60,770 nucleotides of DNA from an uncultured Eubacteriales bacterium (GCA_900320085.1 ONRC01000030.1:364-61133), one strand, 5' to 3'; positions 24,394 to 31,807 are shown, numbered from the stretch's first letter. The notes: generated by a model not told the origin, from the sequence alone. Program-made: numbers and translations.

Positions 24394-24501
24394 ATGCAAA
24401 ACTTTGTGGGGAAACGCGCTTCCAACCAATGAGACAGTTTTTCCCAGAGAAAGGGAAACAGGGAGAAGGCTCTTTCTGGTTTCCCCCGCAAACTTTTGCA
24501 T
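24394..24501. repeat. 108-bp inverted-repeat block between tatC and the sigma factor
   Basis: ATGCAAAA-c-TTTG-t-GGGGAAA at the left is mirrored by TTTCCCC-cg-CAAA-c-TTTTGCAT at the right, with the mismatches placed symmetrically. The inner part (CCAGAGAAAG...CTCTTTCTGG) is also nearly palindromic. It is non-coding and occupies the gene-free stretch before sigma. It could be a miniature mobile element or a structured RNA. Confidence 0.6.
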
Positions 24502-24532
24502 AGCGCAATTTTGGGGAAACCGAATATTCTTT

Positions 24533-24558
24533 TGTAAGATTCCTTCATGATCTGCGTC
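24533..24558 (+). promoter_or_regulatory. Candidate ECF-type autoregulatory promoter
   Basis: TGTAAG (24533-24538) and CGTC (24555-24558), 16 bp apart, match the usual ECF sigma pattern of TGWAAC and CGTC. It lies 30 bp ahead of the sigma gene, where ECF factors usually drive themselves. Confidence 0.4.
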
Positions 24559-24587
24559 TAATAAAGTGAAAGGAGGACGTAAACTCA

Positions 24588-25073
24588 ATGCAGCGTGATT
24601 CTTTTGATCAGATCTATCAAAGCTATTTCGATTCTGTATACCACTATGCGTTCTCCCTGTCCGGAAATCCGCAGACCGCCGAGGAATTGACCCAGGAAAC
24701 CTTCTTCAAGGCCATGCGATCCCTGAATCAGTTTCAAGGGAAAAGCAGCCTGAAAAGCTGGCTTTGCGCGATTGCCAAAAATCTGTGGCTGTCAGAGCAG
24801 CGAAAGAAAAAGCCCCTGCCGATTGACGACGCGCTGCCGATCCCAGACATGTCCATCGGGCCGGAAGAAGCAATTGTTCGCCAGGATGAAAACATGCGCA
24901 TCCACAGGCTGCTTCATCGCCTGGACGAGCCCTATCGGGAAGTGTTCACGCTCAGGACACTTGGACAGCTGAGCTTCCGGGATATAGGGGACCTCTTCGG
25001 CAAATCGGAAAACTGGGCCTGTGTGGTTTATCACAGAGCCCGCGCAAAGATCAAAGAGAAAATGGAGGGATGA
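24588..25073 (+). CDS. ECF RNA polymerase sigma factor
   Basis: A 161-residue group 4 sigma factor with region 2 (about 8-75: YQSYFDSVYHYAFSLSG, TAEELTQETFFKAM, SLKSWLCAIAKN) and region 4 (about 105-158: LDEPYREVFTLRTLGQLSFRDIGDLFGKSENWACVVYHRARAKI), joined by a short linker. It binds core polymerase and directs transcription of a stress or envelope regulon. AAAGGAGGAC precedes the ATG. The downstream gene encodes its membrane anti-sigma factor with overlapping start and stop codons. Confidence 0.94.
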   Translation: MQRDSFDQIYQSYFDSVYHYAFSLSGNPQTAEELTQETFFKAMRSLNQFQGKSSLKSWLCAIAKNLWLSEQRKKKPLPIDDALPIPDMSIGPEEAIVRQDENMRIHRLLHRLDEPYREVFTLRTLGQLSFRDIGDLFGKSENWACVVYHRARAKIKEKMEG

Positions 25074-25075
25074 GC

Positions 25076-26041
25076 ATGAAACTGCCCTGCGCCGTTACGC
25101 GTGATCTGCTGCCGCTGTACGCGGAAAATATGGTTGAGCCAGAAACAAAAAACCTGATTGAACAGCATCTGACCGAATGCGCCGACTGTCAGAAGAAGTT
25201 ATCCGAAATCGAAACGCCTGCCGAGCCGGGCATTGAAACGGCAAAGCCCCTCCAGACAATCAAAAAGGAAATTCGGAAGCGCCGCTGGTACGCGGCCATC
25301 ATGGCCGCGCTGTGTGTTTTTATCGGAGTTTATACCTACTTTTTCCATGCTACGGGCATGAAGTATGTCCCCTGGCAGGACGGCTTGATCGAGGTTGCGC
25401 GTGTCGAAACCATCCATCCGGAGGAATACGGCAGCGCTGATGGGGTCGCTCCGGAAAACAATGGAGCAGCCCCTAAGCCAACCGTTGCTCCTGATGCGGC
25501 GAAAGATTCCGTGGACGCGCTGATTCTGTATGTAAGCAGCCTCATCAACGGATTCGAGGAGCACACGATCATAGAGGACGATGGCACGACAACAGTTCTC
25601 ATGCAAGCGGTCAGCGCAAATCAGGGACCCGCTCGTCATGTCTCCCCTTATTACGAGTTTACCTATTATCCTGTTCCCGACCGGCTGATCTATGGCTTTG
25701 AACAGCCGCAGAAACTGCTGTGGGGGCCCCCTCTGAATGGAGGAATCGAAGTTCTCCCGCGCCTGGCGCTGGCATATTATCTGCTGATCGCAGCGACATT
25801 GGCGGGACTGTTCGGGCTGCTTTGGGTGATTTTCAGAAAATGGAAATCCAGCTGGACTTTGCGTCAACTGTTCTTCGCGCCGGTTTCCTATGCCGTGTCG
25901 CATCTTCTTTTGAAAGGCATCAAAACGGCCAGCTTTTTTATGGAACATGATCTTCTCGGCATTCTGCTGATCGCGTTGGCATTTTATGCGCTGCTTTCCA
26001 TTTCCTGGCAGATGCTCCTTAAACAAAGAAAAGAAGCGTAA
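25076..26041 (+). CDS. Membrane anti-sigma factor with zinc-finger domain
   Basis: The N-terminal 40 residues form a zf-HC2 anti-sigma domain (CAVTRDLLPLYAE, HLTECADCQKKL, with the HxxxCxxC ligands). A helix at about 65-85, a 130-residue extracytoplasmic region and three or so C-terminal helices (YYLLIAATLAGLFGLLW, VSHLLLKGIKTASFF, LGILLIALAFYALLSI) follow, for 321 residues in all. The C-terminal helices are more than the single-pass form needs and may sense the membrane. ATG 25076 is favoured over 25070 because GGAGGG is better spaced. The sigma factor encoded just upstream is the presumed partner. Confidence 0.85.
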   Translation: MKLPCAVTRDLLPLYAENMVEPETKNLIEQHLTECADCQKKLSEIETPAEPGIETAKPLQTIKKEIRKRRWYAAIMAALCVFIGVYTYFFHATGMKYVPWQDGLIEVARVETIHPEEYGSADGVAPENNGAAPKPTVAPDAAKDSVDALILYVSSLINGFEEHTIIEDDGTTTVLMQAVSANQGPARHVSPYYEFTYYPVPDRLIYGFEQPQKLLWGPPLNGGIEVLPRLALAYYLLIAATLAGLFGLLWVIFRKWKSSWTLRQLFFAPVSYAVSHLLLKGIKTASFFMEHDLLGILLIALAFYALLSISWQMLLKQRKEA

Positions 26042-26047
26042 CGCCCA

Positions 26048-26085
26048 AACGCCCACGAGACTCATCACCGCGTGGGCGTTCGTGT
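26048..26085 (+). terminator. Terminator after the anti-sigma gene
   Basis: A perfect 10-bp stem AACGCCCACG/CGTGGGCGTT (26048-26057, 26071-26080) followed by CGTGTTTC. Confidence 0.75.
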
Positions 26086-26276
26086 TTCATAACCTTATGC
26101 CGCTGTTCGCCTGTCTCTTTCAGCATCCGTATCTTTTCCGCCTGGCTAACCGGCCCACTGCGACTGGCGCTCAGAACTTGGAACTTTTTCCCTGCCGTTC
26201 TTCCAAAATAAGTCTGTTAGAATAAACTAACAGGTAAATTTTCCTACCATAATATACTTTTATTTTTCAAAAGCTC

Positions 26277-26317
26277 TTTTCAGATACATAAAAATATGCT
26301 ATACTGAACTTAGTTCA
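26277..26317 (+). promoter_or_regulatory. Promoter of the ferredoxin-AOR operon with an overlapping palindrome
   Basis: TTTTCA (26277-26282) and TATACT (26300-26305) are 17 bp apart. Overlapping the end of the -10 is a perfect palindrome TGAACT-T-AGTTCA (26305-26317), well placed for a repressor at the start point. The regulator is unknown. Confidence 0.55.
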
Positions 26318-26525
26318 AACAAGCTCCGAGTTTGGGATGACCCCCGCGGCCGTCCAAACCGATGAGTGTTCCCGGCGACGGGGGCGCTTGCCTTTTGCGA
26401 AGGAGCCCGTCGAACCGCTGAACGGACGTGCGCAGAATTGCGCGTGCCCTGTTTGCTGTGCTCGGCGGGTCCTTTGTTTGCCTCCGGAGGGAAAGACCCC
26501 CTTCGGAAGTCTTTCAAGAATTAGG
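26318..26525 (+). promoter_or_regulatory. Structured leader, candidate molybdenum/tungsten cofactor riboswitch
   Basis: About 220 GC-rich bases separate promoter and ferredoxin start. The leader begins with CAAAC-AAGCTCCGAGTTTG-GGATG, resembling the conserved CTCCGAG/GGGA core of the Moco RNA motif as I recall it. It has strong paired arms: CCCCCG/CGGGGG, CGACGGG/CCCGTCG, and GCGC-AGAATT-GCGC. Near the gene, CCTCCGG (26480 onward) can pair with the GGAGGAG ribosome binding site, and AAAGAC...GTCTTT forms another hairpin, a plausible expression platform. The downstream AOR-family enzyme uses a tungstopterin or molybdopterin cofactor, which fits ligand logic. The class assignment is from memory and needs a covariance model. 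Confidence 0.45.
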
Positions 26526-26537
26526 AGGAGATCGATC

Positions 26538-27176
26538 ATGACTGAAACGAAGGATCGGAAAAGCTTCCTGGACAAGGACTATACCCGCCGCCAATTCCTG
26601 AAGCTGTCGGGCAAAAGCCTTGTCGGGCTGGCATTTTCCACTTCCCTGCTCAGCGTGCTGGGCGTGAGCGAAAAGGCGATTGCGGAAGATAAGGTGCGCG
26701 TGTGGGCGTTCCCCCAGGGATTGCTTGTGGTGGATGCCGACCGGTGCGTGGGCTGCCAGCGCTGCGAAATCAACTGCACGCTCACCAATGACGGCTGCTG
26801 CTCCAGCTACATCTCCCGCGTGAAGGTGACCCGCAACCTGTACTCCAGCCGCAACGGCCAGGGCCTGTACACCGAAGATAACTGGACCTACTTCCCGGAC
26901 ACCTGCCGCCAGTGCGAAAAGCCCGCCTGCGGCGAAGCCTGCCCCATGGGCGCGATCTACTCCGACGACCTGGGCATCCGCCGGGTGGACACCGATAAGT
27001 GCATCGGCTGTGGCGCGTGCACCCAGGCCTGCCCCTGGCATATGCCCACCGTGAACCCCGTCACCCATAAATCCTCCAAGTGCATCATGTGCGGCGCCTG
27101 TGCCGAGGGCTGCCCCTCCGGCGCGCTTTCCATCGTTCCCTGGGACCGCATCGTGTCCGTTTCCCAGGCGATGTGA
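26538..27176 (+). CDS. Tat-exported four-cluster 4Fe-4S ferredoxin subunit
   Basis: A 212-residue electron-transfer subunit of the HybA/DmsB/YdhX type. A twin-arginine signal, TRRQFLKLSGKSLVG (Arg17-Arg18), is followed by a hydrophobic stretch and a likely cleavage site after AIA (residue 49). Four Cys clusters follow: CVGCQRCEINC, CRQCEKPACGEACP, CIGCGACTQACP and CIMCGACAEGCP, enough for four [4Fe-4S] clusters. AGGAGGAGATC precedes the ATG. The AOR-family gene starts 45 bp later, so this subunit should feed or drain electrons from it and may carry it through the Tat pore, since AOR itself has no signal. Confidence 0.93.
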   Translation: MTETKDRKSFLDKDYTRRQFLKLSGKSLVGLAFSTSLLSVLGVSEKAIAEDKVRVWAFPQGLLVVDADRCVGCQRCEINCTLTNDGCCSSYISRVKVTRNLYSSRNGQGLYTEDNWTYFPDTCRQCEKPACGEACPMGAIYSDDLGIRRVDTDKCIGCGACTQACPWHMPTVNPVTHKSSKCIMCGACAEGCPSGALSIVPWDRIVSVSQAM

Positions 27177-27221
27177 TGAACGCTTTCTCAACTGATATTT
27201 GATAACAGGAGGGACTATATT

Positions 27222-29417
27222 ATGTCTGTGAAAAACGGCATCAACGGCTGGGCGGGTACGATCGTTCGCGTGAACCTGACCACCGGCGCGATTACCAAGG
27301 AAGACACCCTGCCCAAGTATAAGCCCTATATCGGCGGCATGGGCATCGGCTATAAAGTGATCTGGGACGAAGTGCCCATGAATACCGATCCCCTGGGCCC
27401 GGACGCCAAGTGCGTGTTCGGCGTCGGCCCCCTGACCGCCTCCGGCGTGCCCTGCTCCGGCCGCATGAATATCACCCTGCTGTCCTGCTGGAGCAAGGGC
27501 TATTCCATCGTGGACGCCCACATGGGCGGTCATATCGCCCACGCCTTCAAGTATGCGGGTTATGACGCCATGATCCTGGAAGGCCAGAGCGACAAGCCCG
27601 TGTACATCAAGATCGAAGACGAAAAGGTCACCATCGAGGACGCTTCCCACGTTTGGGGCAAGGGCACCTTTGAAACCAACGCCACCCTGGCCAAGGAAAA
27701 CGGCCCGGAATTCGACGTGGCCTCCATCGGCCTGGCCGGTGAAAACCTGGTGCCCATGAGCAACATCGTCACTTCCTTCGGCAACAGCGGCGGCGCTGGC
27801 ATCGGCGCGCTGCTGGGCAGCAAGAAGGTCAAGGCCGTGGTGGTGCGCGGCACCGGCGCGGTCAAGATCGCCGAGCCCCTGAAGGTGCGGCTGCTGTCCA
27901 ACTACATGATCAAGGACCTGGTGGGCGGCAACAACAACCACACCGTTCCTTGCCATGCCCAGAGCTGGTCCGAATACGTGGCCACCAACAACCGCTGGCA
28001 GGGCGCTCCCGGCATCACCTGGGACAAAGCCTCCAAGGGCCCCATCGACATGGGCGAGCAGCCCAGCGGCCAGATCAACGTGGCGGCCCTGCGCTGCAAC
28101 AAGGGCGTGTTCGACTTTGGCGAGATCGCCGAAAAGTACACCGTCAAGCAGGGCGGCTGCTCCTCCTGCCCCGTGCGCTGCTATACCGAGTACGACATGG
28201 ACCCCCTGGCGGAATACGACCTGCCCACCCACGTCTCCAACACATGCATGCCCATCATCAAGATGCTGGAGTGGTATCCCAACCACAAGGACGCGGAAGG
28301 CAATTCCGTGGCTTCCACCCACGACTTCGTGGATGAAAAGGACGTCAAGATGATCCTGGGCGGCGCCGGTTCCCGCGCGGCCGACGAATACGGCGTGTGG
28401 TGCAACTACGGCAACCTCTACGAAGACTTCAACATGGCCTACACCACCGGCGTTCTCAAGGACGTCTGCGACCGCCTCTATCCCGGCGAATGGGACGAGA
28501 TCCCGTGGGATCTGATGGAATCCGGTGATCCCCGCTGGCTGTGGGAAGTGTACAAGCGCATTGCCTCCGGCAAGGGCATCTTCGGCGACATCGGCCTGGG
28601 CACCTACCGGCTCTACGAAAAGTGGGGCATGGACGATCCCGAAAAGAACGTGGCTCACGTCAGCTTCTACGATTTCGTGAACGGCAAGAACTTCAACATC
28701 GGCCACAACGGCTATCCCCGCCACCACGGCCCCGAAAACTGCTGGCAGGCCGGCACGCTGTACTCCATGATGTACAACCGTGACTGCATGATCCACCACC
28801 TGATCAACTTCTGCTCCTCCGGCGCGCCTTACAACGAAATCACCAAGCCCGTGCTGGAGCACTTCTTCGGCGAAGGCTGCACCGACGCCCAGAAGAAATA
28901 CACCCCCATCAACGAAAACAAGATCAAGCTGGCCAAGTGGGCCTTTATCGGCAAGCAGTGGCATGACAGCGCCACCCTGTGCAACTGGATGTACCCCATG
29001 ACCATCGCCACCAGCAAGAAGCGCAACTACATCGGCGACCTGGACCTGGACGCCAAGTACATGAGCGCCGTCACCGGCGAGGAATACACCCGCGAGGATC
29101 AGGAGCGGGATTCCGAGCGCATCAGCCAGCTGCTCCGCGTCATGACCGCCGTCAGCTTCAAGCTGAACCTGGGCAGCACCAACCTGCGCAAGGATCACGA
29201 CAAGGTCAGCGAATGGGTCTTTGATAAGGAGCCCGACTTCAAGCCCTTCGAGGAAGGCACCGTGAAGCTGGACCGCGAGGACTGGGAAAAGAGCCTGGAT
29301 ATGTGGTACGAGGCCATGGGCTGGAACAAGGAAACCGGTATCCCCACCCGCGAAACCCTGGAAAAGTTCGACCTCAAGGACTGCGCGGATAAGCTGGAAG
29401 AACTGGGCCTGATCTGA
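27222..29417 (+). CDS. Aldehyde:ferredoxin oxidoreductase family enzyme (YdhV-like)
   Basis: A 731-residue tungsten- or molybdenum-pterin enzyme of the AOR family. The N-terminal cofactor domain (about 1-210) shows GINGWAGTIVRVNLTTG, YIGGMGIGYKV and SGRMNITLLS. The [4Fe-4S] ligands are Cys313, Cys316 and Cys320 (CSSCPVRC), with Cys587 the probable fourth. The long aromatic-rich C-terminal half resembles the E. coli YdhV branch rather than classical aldehyde oxidoreductases, so the substrate is unknown. AGGAGGG precedes the ATG. It is preceded by a Tat-signal ferredoxin and a structured leader, and followed by a strong terminator, so the unit is a two-gene operon. Confidence 0.9.
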   Translation: MSVKNGINGWAGTIVRVNLTTGAITKEDTLPKYKPYIGGMGIGYKVIWDEVPMNTDPLGPDAKCVFGVGPLTASGVPCSGRMNITLLSCWSKGYSIVDAHMGGHIAHAFKYAGYDAMILEGQSDKPVYIKIEDEKVTIEDASHVWGKGTFETNATLAKENGPEFDVASIGLAGENLVPMSNIVTSFGNSGGAGIGALLGSKKVKAVVVRGTGAVKIAEPLKVRLLSNYMIKDLVGGNNNHTVPCHAQSWSEYVATNNRWQGAPGITWDKASKGPIDMGEQPSGQINVAALRCNKGVFDFGEIAEKYTVKQGGCSSCPVRCYTEYDMDPLAEYDLPTHVSNTCMPIIKMLEWYPNHKDAEGNSVASTHDFVDEKDVKMILGGAGSRAADEYGVWCNYGNLYEDFNMAYTTGVLKDVCDRLYPGEWDEIPWDLMESGDPRWLWEVYKRIASGKGIFGDIGLGTYRLYEKWGMDDPEKNVAHVSFYDFVNGKNFNIGHNGYPRHHGPENCWQAGTLYSMMYNRDCMIHHLINFCSSGAPYNEITKPVLEHFFGEGCTDAQKKYTPINENKIKLAKWAFIGKQWHDSATLCNWMYPMTIATSKKRNYIGDLDLDAKYMSAVTGEEYTREDQERDSERISQLLRVMTAVSFKLNLGSTNLRKDHDKVSEWVFDKEPDFKPFEEGTVKLDREDWEKSLDMWYEAMGWNKETGIPTRETLEKFDLKDCADKLEELGLI

Positions 29418-29438
29418 TAGGATGCTATAACTTCTCAC

Positions 29439-29470
29439 GCTCCCGCGCGTTTCGCGTGGGAGCTTTCTTA
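29439..29470 (+). terminator. Terminator after the AOR gene
   Basis: An 11-bp stem GCTCCC-GCGCG/CGCG-TGGGAGC with a TTT loop (29439-29463) and one G-U pair, followed by TTTCTT. Confidence 0.85.
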
Positions 29471-29478
29471 AAAGATGC

Positions 29479-29908
29479 TTAAATCACAACGGAGCGAGGG
29501 CCTATGCGGCCCTCGTACACCTGCACCAGGAGATTTCATCTCCTGGACCTCAGCAGCGGATATTGATTGAATAGGAAAATGAAGTTGGTTCCCGCTGAAG
29601 CGTGGAGGAACGCGGAAGCCTGGCTTTGTGTCGTTGTGCTTCTGGCCCGGCGGCGGAGCCGCCAACCCGGATGCAACGCATCCGGGGAAAGCCAGGGAAT
29701 CATCCGCAGGGGAAAATGAATTTTCCCCCTCGGATGTTCCCGGGCTTTCTTGGGCCAGAAGCCCTCAAACTTTTCGTAACCACAGCGCAACAGGCGGAAC
29801 TTGTTCGCCTATCTCAACTACGTTTTTTCGCCAGTTGCGGGTCCAGGGTCCTCAGAACCCTGGTTGGGGTCTGGGGCGAACAGCCCCAGCGTTTCCCTTA
29901 GTGATTTA
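29479..29908 (+). repeat. 430-bp palindrome-rich repeat, copy A
   Basis: Bounded by TTAAATCAC and GTGATTTA, which form short terminal inverted repeats. It contains at least seven internal hairpins, including GAGGGCC/GGCCCTC, CAGGAGAT/ATCTCCTG, GGCGGCGGAGCCGCC, GGATGC/GCATCC, GGGGAAAA/TTTTCCCC, CCAGGGTCC/ACCCTGG and CTGGGGC/GCCCCAG. Related copies are at 44725, 54482 and 60529. Short reading frames across it are not conserved as proteins of clear origin. It fills the stretch between the AOR gene and the next gene. Confidence 0.85.
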
Positions 29909-29942
29909 TAGCGTCTATTTACTCCCAAAGGAGGTAAAACAA

Positions 29943-30746
29943 ATGGCCTTATTTGGACGGCGCAAGCCGGGCTTCTCCAAAGAAGTGGTGCAGAAGCCCA
30001 GCGAAATCCCCGGGGAATTCAGCGACGCGCTGGACCCGGCGGTGAACAAGGAACTGGACAACCCCAAACTGGAAAAGCGTGAAATGCAGGAAGCGGCGGA
30101 AAAGGTGATCGCGGGCGAAACCGCGGAAAAAAAGCCCGACGTATTCGACTACCTGCAATCCCTGCCGGACGTGGAGGACCCCTTCCAGCCCTCCGAGCCG
30201 GAATCCGAGCTGCCCCCGGAGCCGGTGAAAACCAAGGCGCAGCTGCTGGCGGATTTCATCCGCGCCCGCTGCAAGTCCGCGCTGATCACCCCGAAAGCCC
30301 TGATCGCCAAGGACGAAGAAAACGTGGATGCGCTGCTGGAAGAGCTCTTTGCGGACGAAACCTGCAAGGATATCCGCTTCGTGAAGGGCCACAAGGATAC
30401 CTACTATTATTCCGACGAGCTGATGGCCAACAACTACGCCAAGATCGCCATGCTCACCCTGGAAAAGGACGACGCCCGCACGGTGGCGGAGATGGTGCGC
30501 TTCAACTGCAAGGCGTTCCCCACCCCCACGCCCCTCTACTATTTCGCCCGCCAGCCCTTCTTCCTGAGCAATGAAACCATGGACGCGCTCATCGCACAGA
30601 TGAAAAGCGACCCGGAATACCAGGATATCCGGGAAGTCATCGCGGACGTGAACGGTGAAAAATACCTCTATTCCATTGACCTCATGAGCGAAAAATACGC
30701 CCGGGCCCTGGCCAACGGCGCAGAATCCCGAGAGGCGGACGAATAA
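29943..30746 (+). CDS. Conserved-looking protein of unknown function
   Basis: A 267-residue soluble, acidic protein that I do not recognise. It has a basic start (MALFGRRKPGF), a charged and proline-rich linker (about 40-100, including FQPSEPESELPPEPVK), and a folded C-terminal part (about 100-255) with two similar segments: KDTYYYSDELMANNYAKIAML and EKYLYSIDLMSEKYARAL both end a beta-strand/helix unit, suggesting an internal duplication. No signal or membrane helix. A perfect AAAGGAGG site precedes the ATG. The upstream side is repeat copy A and the downstream side a disrupted terminator. Confidence 0.7.
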   Translation: MALFGRRKPGFSKEVVQKPSEIPGEFSDALDPAVNKELDNPKLEKREMQEAAEKVIAGETAEKKPDVFDYLQSLPDVEDPFQPSEPESELPPEPVKTKAQLLADFIRARCKSALITPKALIAKDEENVDALLEELFADETCKDIRFVKGHKDTYYYSDELMANNYAKIAMLTLEKDDARTVAEMVRFNCKAFPTPTPLYYFARQPFFLSNETMDALIAQMKSDPEYQDIREVIADVNGEKYLYSIDLMSEKYARALANGAESREADE

Positions 30747-30777
30747 AAAAACAGCGGCTTGCGTCATGCAAGCCGTT
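30747..30777 (+). terminator. Left copy of a duplicated terminator hairpin
   Basis: An A-run, then the hairpin CGGCTTGC-GTCAT-GCAAGCCG, but its T-run is missing because another sequence begins at 30778. The right copy (31124-31155) has the T-run. Confidence 0.7.
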
Positions 30778-31148
30778 CAGAGTGTCGAAAAAGAACTTTT
30801 CGACACTCTGCGAATGGAAGGGCGGTAAACCGTCCTTCCATTCGAAACATCAATTTGCTGTAAAATGGCATTTCAAGCATCAAAAGATGCTTGAAACACA
30901 CATTTTACGGTCGCAAATTGATAAAGGAAGGTCGCAAATTGATAAAGGAAGCAACATTCTGTTGCATGCCCATGGCCTTCCGGCCCGCCCTTCGCTGAAA
31001 ACCAGCCCAAGGGCAGGTTTTCCTGGCGCTACGGGCCCCGGCGACGTACACGCCGCCGCCTGCGGATTGCAATCGAAGGACTGCGGCCCTTCGATGCATC
31101 CCGGGGACTTTGTCGGCAGTCCGAGCGGCTTGCGTCATGCAAGCCGTT
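30753..31148. mobile_element. 346-bp structured insertion flanked by 25-bp direct repeats
   Basis: Identical 25-bp copies (30753-30777 and 31124-31148) of a terminator hairpin bracket 346 bp. Inside are four hairpins or repeats: GAGTGTCGAAAA/TTTTCGACACTC (30781-30808), CGAATGGAAGG/CCTTCCATTCG (30811-30844), a nested CAATTTGC-TGTAAAATG-TTCAAGCATC arm with its complements (about 30849-30930), and two tandem 21-bp units beginning GGTCGCAAATTG. No coding sequence is visible. The outside halves together would rebuild one bidirectional terminator for two convergent genes, so the block looks inserted. Confidence 0.6.
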
Positions 31149-31157
31149 GTTTTTTAG
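31124..31157. terminator. Right copy of the duplicated terminator
   Basis: Hairpin CGGCTTGC-GTCAT-GCAAGCCG followed by TTGTTTTTT. Together with the left A-run it originally would have ended both the plus-strand unknown gene and the minus-strand zinc-ribbon gene. Confidence 0.65.
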
Positions 31158-31162
31158 CTTTC

Positions 31163-31711
31163 TTAATCTCCCTGTTGTATTGGTTTGCGGGACAGCAGTA
31201 TCGTCCACAATCCCGGCAGCATGGACAGCAATACGGCAGCGGCGGTCAGCAGCCCATAAAACACAGAATGCAGCCATTCCGGGGCCTTTTCGGTGAGATA
31301 CAGCGGCAGCAGCGCTTCCGACAGCGCATCGTACTGCCGCCAGGCCAGCAGCCCCACCAGCAGCGGAAGCAGCACGATAAGCAGCCCGCCCACCAGCTTG
31401 CCGAAGATAGAACCTCCGCGGCGCGGCCGGTCATACATTTCTTCTTCTTCATCATAGTCCTCATCTTCCCGCCGAACCGAAGCCTGCTGATAAGCAGCCC
31501 TGACAGCCGCAGCGGCGCGCGCGTCCGGAACCGAAGAAGGCGCGGCGTCATTTTGCTGCGCCGGGCCCTGTGCCGCAGAAGCCGAGACGGACGCGGCCGT
31601 GCGCACCTGCGGCGCGGAACCGAAACGGCGCACGGGCCGAGGTGTGCCACAGGCCTCGCAGGTGGCTGAGGTATCTTTATTTTCCGAATGGCAGTGCTGA
31701 CAAACCCACAT
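31163..31711 (-). CDS. RanBP2-type zinc finger membrane protein
   Basis: A 182-residue protein with an N-terminal RanBP2-like zinc finger (MWVCQHCHSENKDTSATCEACG, ligands CxxC and CxxC with the conserved Trp and Asn), an Ala/Gln-rich then acidic linker (about 35-95), and two membrane helices (about 105-122 and 150-170). Function unknown. Such zinc ribbon plus helix proteins are common near envelope genes in Clostridia. GAAGGAAG precedes the ATG. Confidence 0.75.
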   Translation of the reverse strand: MWVCQHCHSENKDTSATCEACGTPRPVRRFGSAPQVRTAASVSASAAQGPAQQNDAAPSSVPDARAAAAVRAAYQQASVRREDEDYDEEEEMYDRPRRGGSIFGKLVGGLLIVLLPLLVGLLAWRQYDALSEALLPLYLTEKAPEWLHSVFYGLLTAAAVLLSMLPGLWTILLSRKPIQQGD

Positions 31712-31807
31712 TTTTTCTTCCTTCTTTCAAAAGGCATATACCTGTATAATATTCGTTGATTCGCACTGTTTTTCCTGCATTCGGCAAAAATTTCCTGACA
31801 GGAAATG

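Noticed and set aside
26514..29438. A 974-codon open frame on the minus strand opposite the ferredoxin and AOR genes
   Set aside because: It is a shadow of GC-rich codon usage. The plus-strand frames have clear cofactor motifs and ribosome binding sites, while the antisense product is His/Val/Gly-rich without domains.
30914..30955. CRISPR array
   Set aside because: Only two directly adjacent 21-bp units without spacers; no cas genes anywhere in the window.
30753..31148. Group IIC intron in a terminator
   Set aside because: Position fits, but 346 bp is too short for a full intron. No domain V-like AGC...CGGTA hairpin or reverse transcriptase was recognised, and the 25-bp flanking duplication is not expected.
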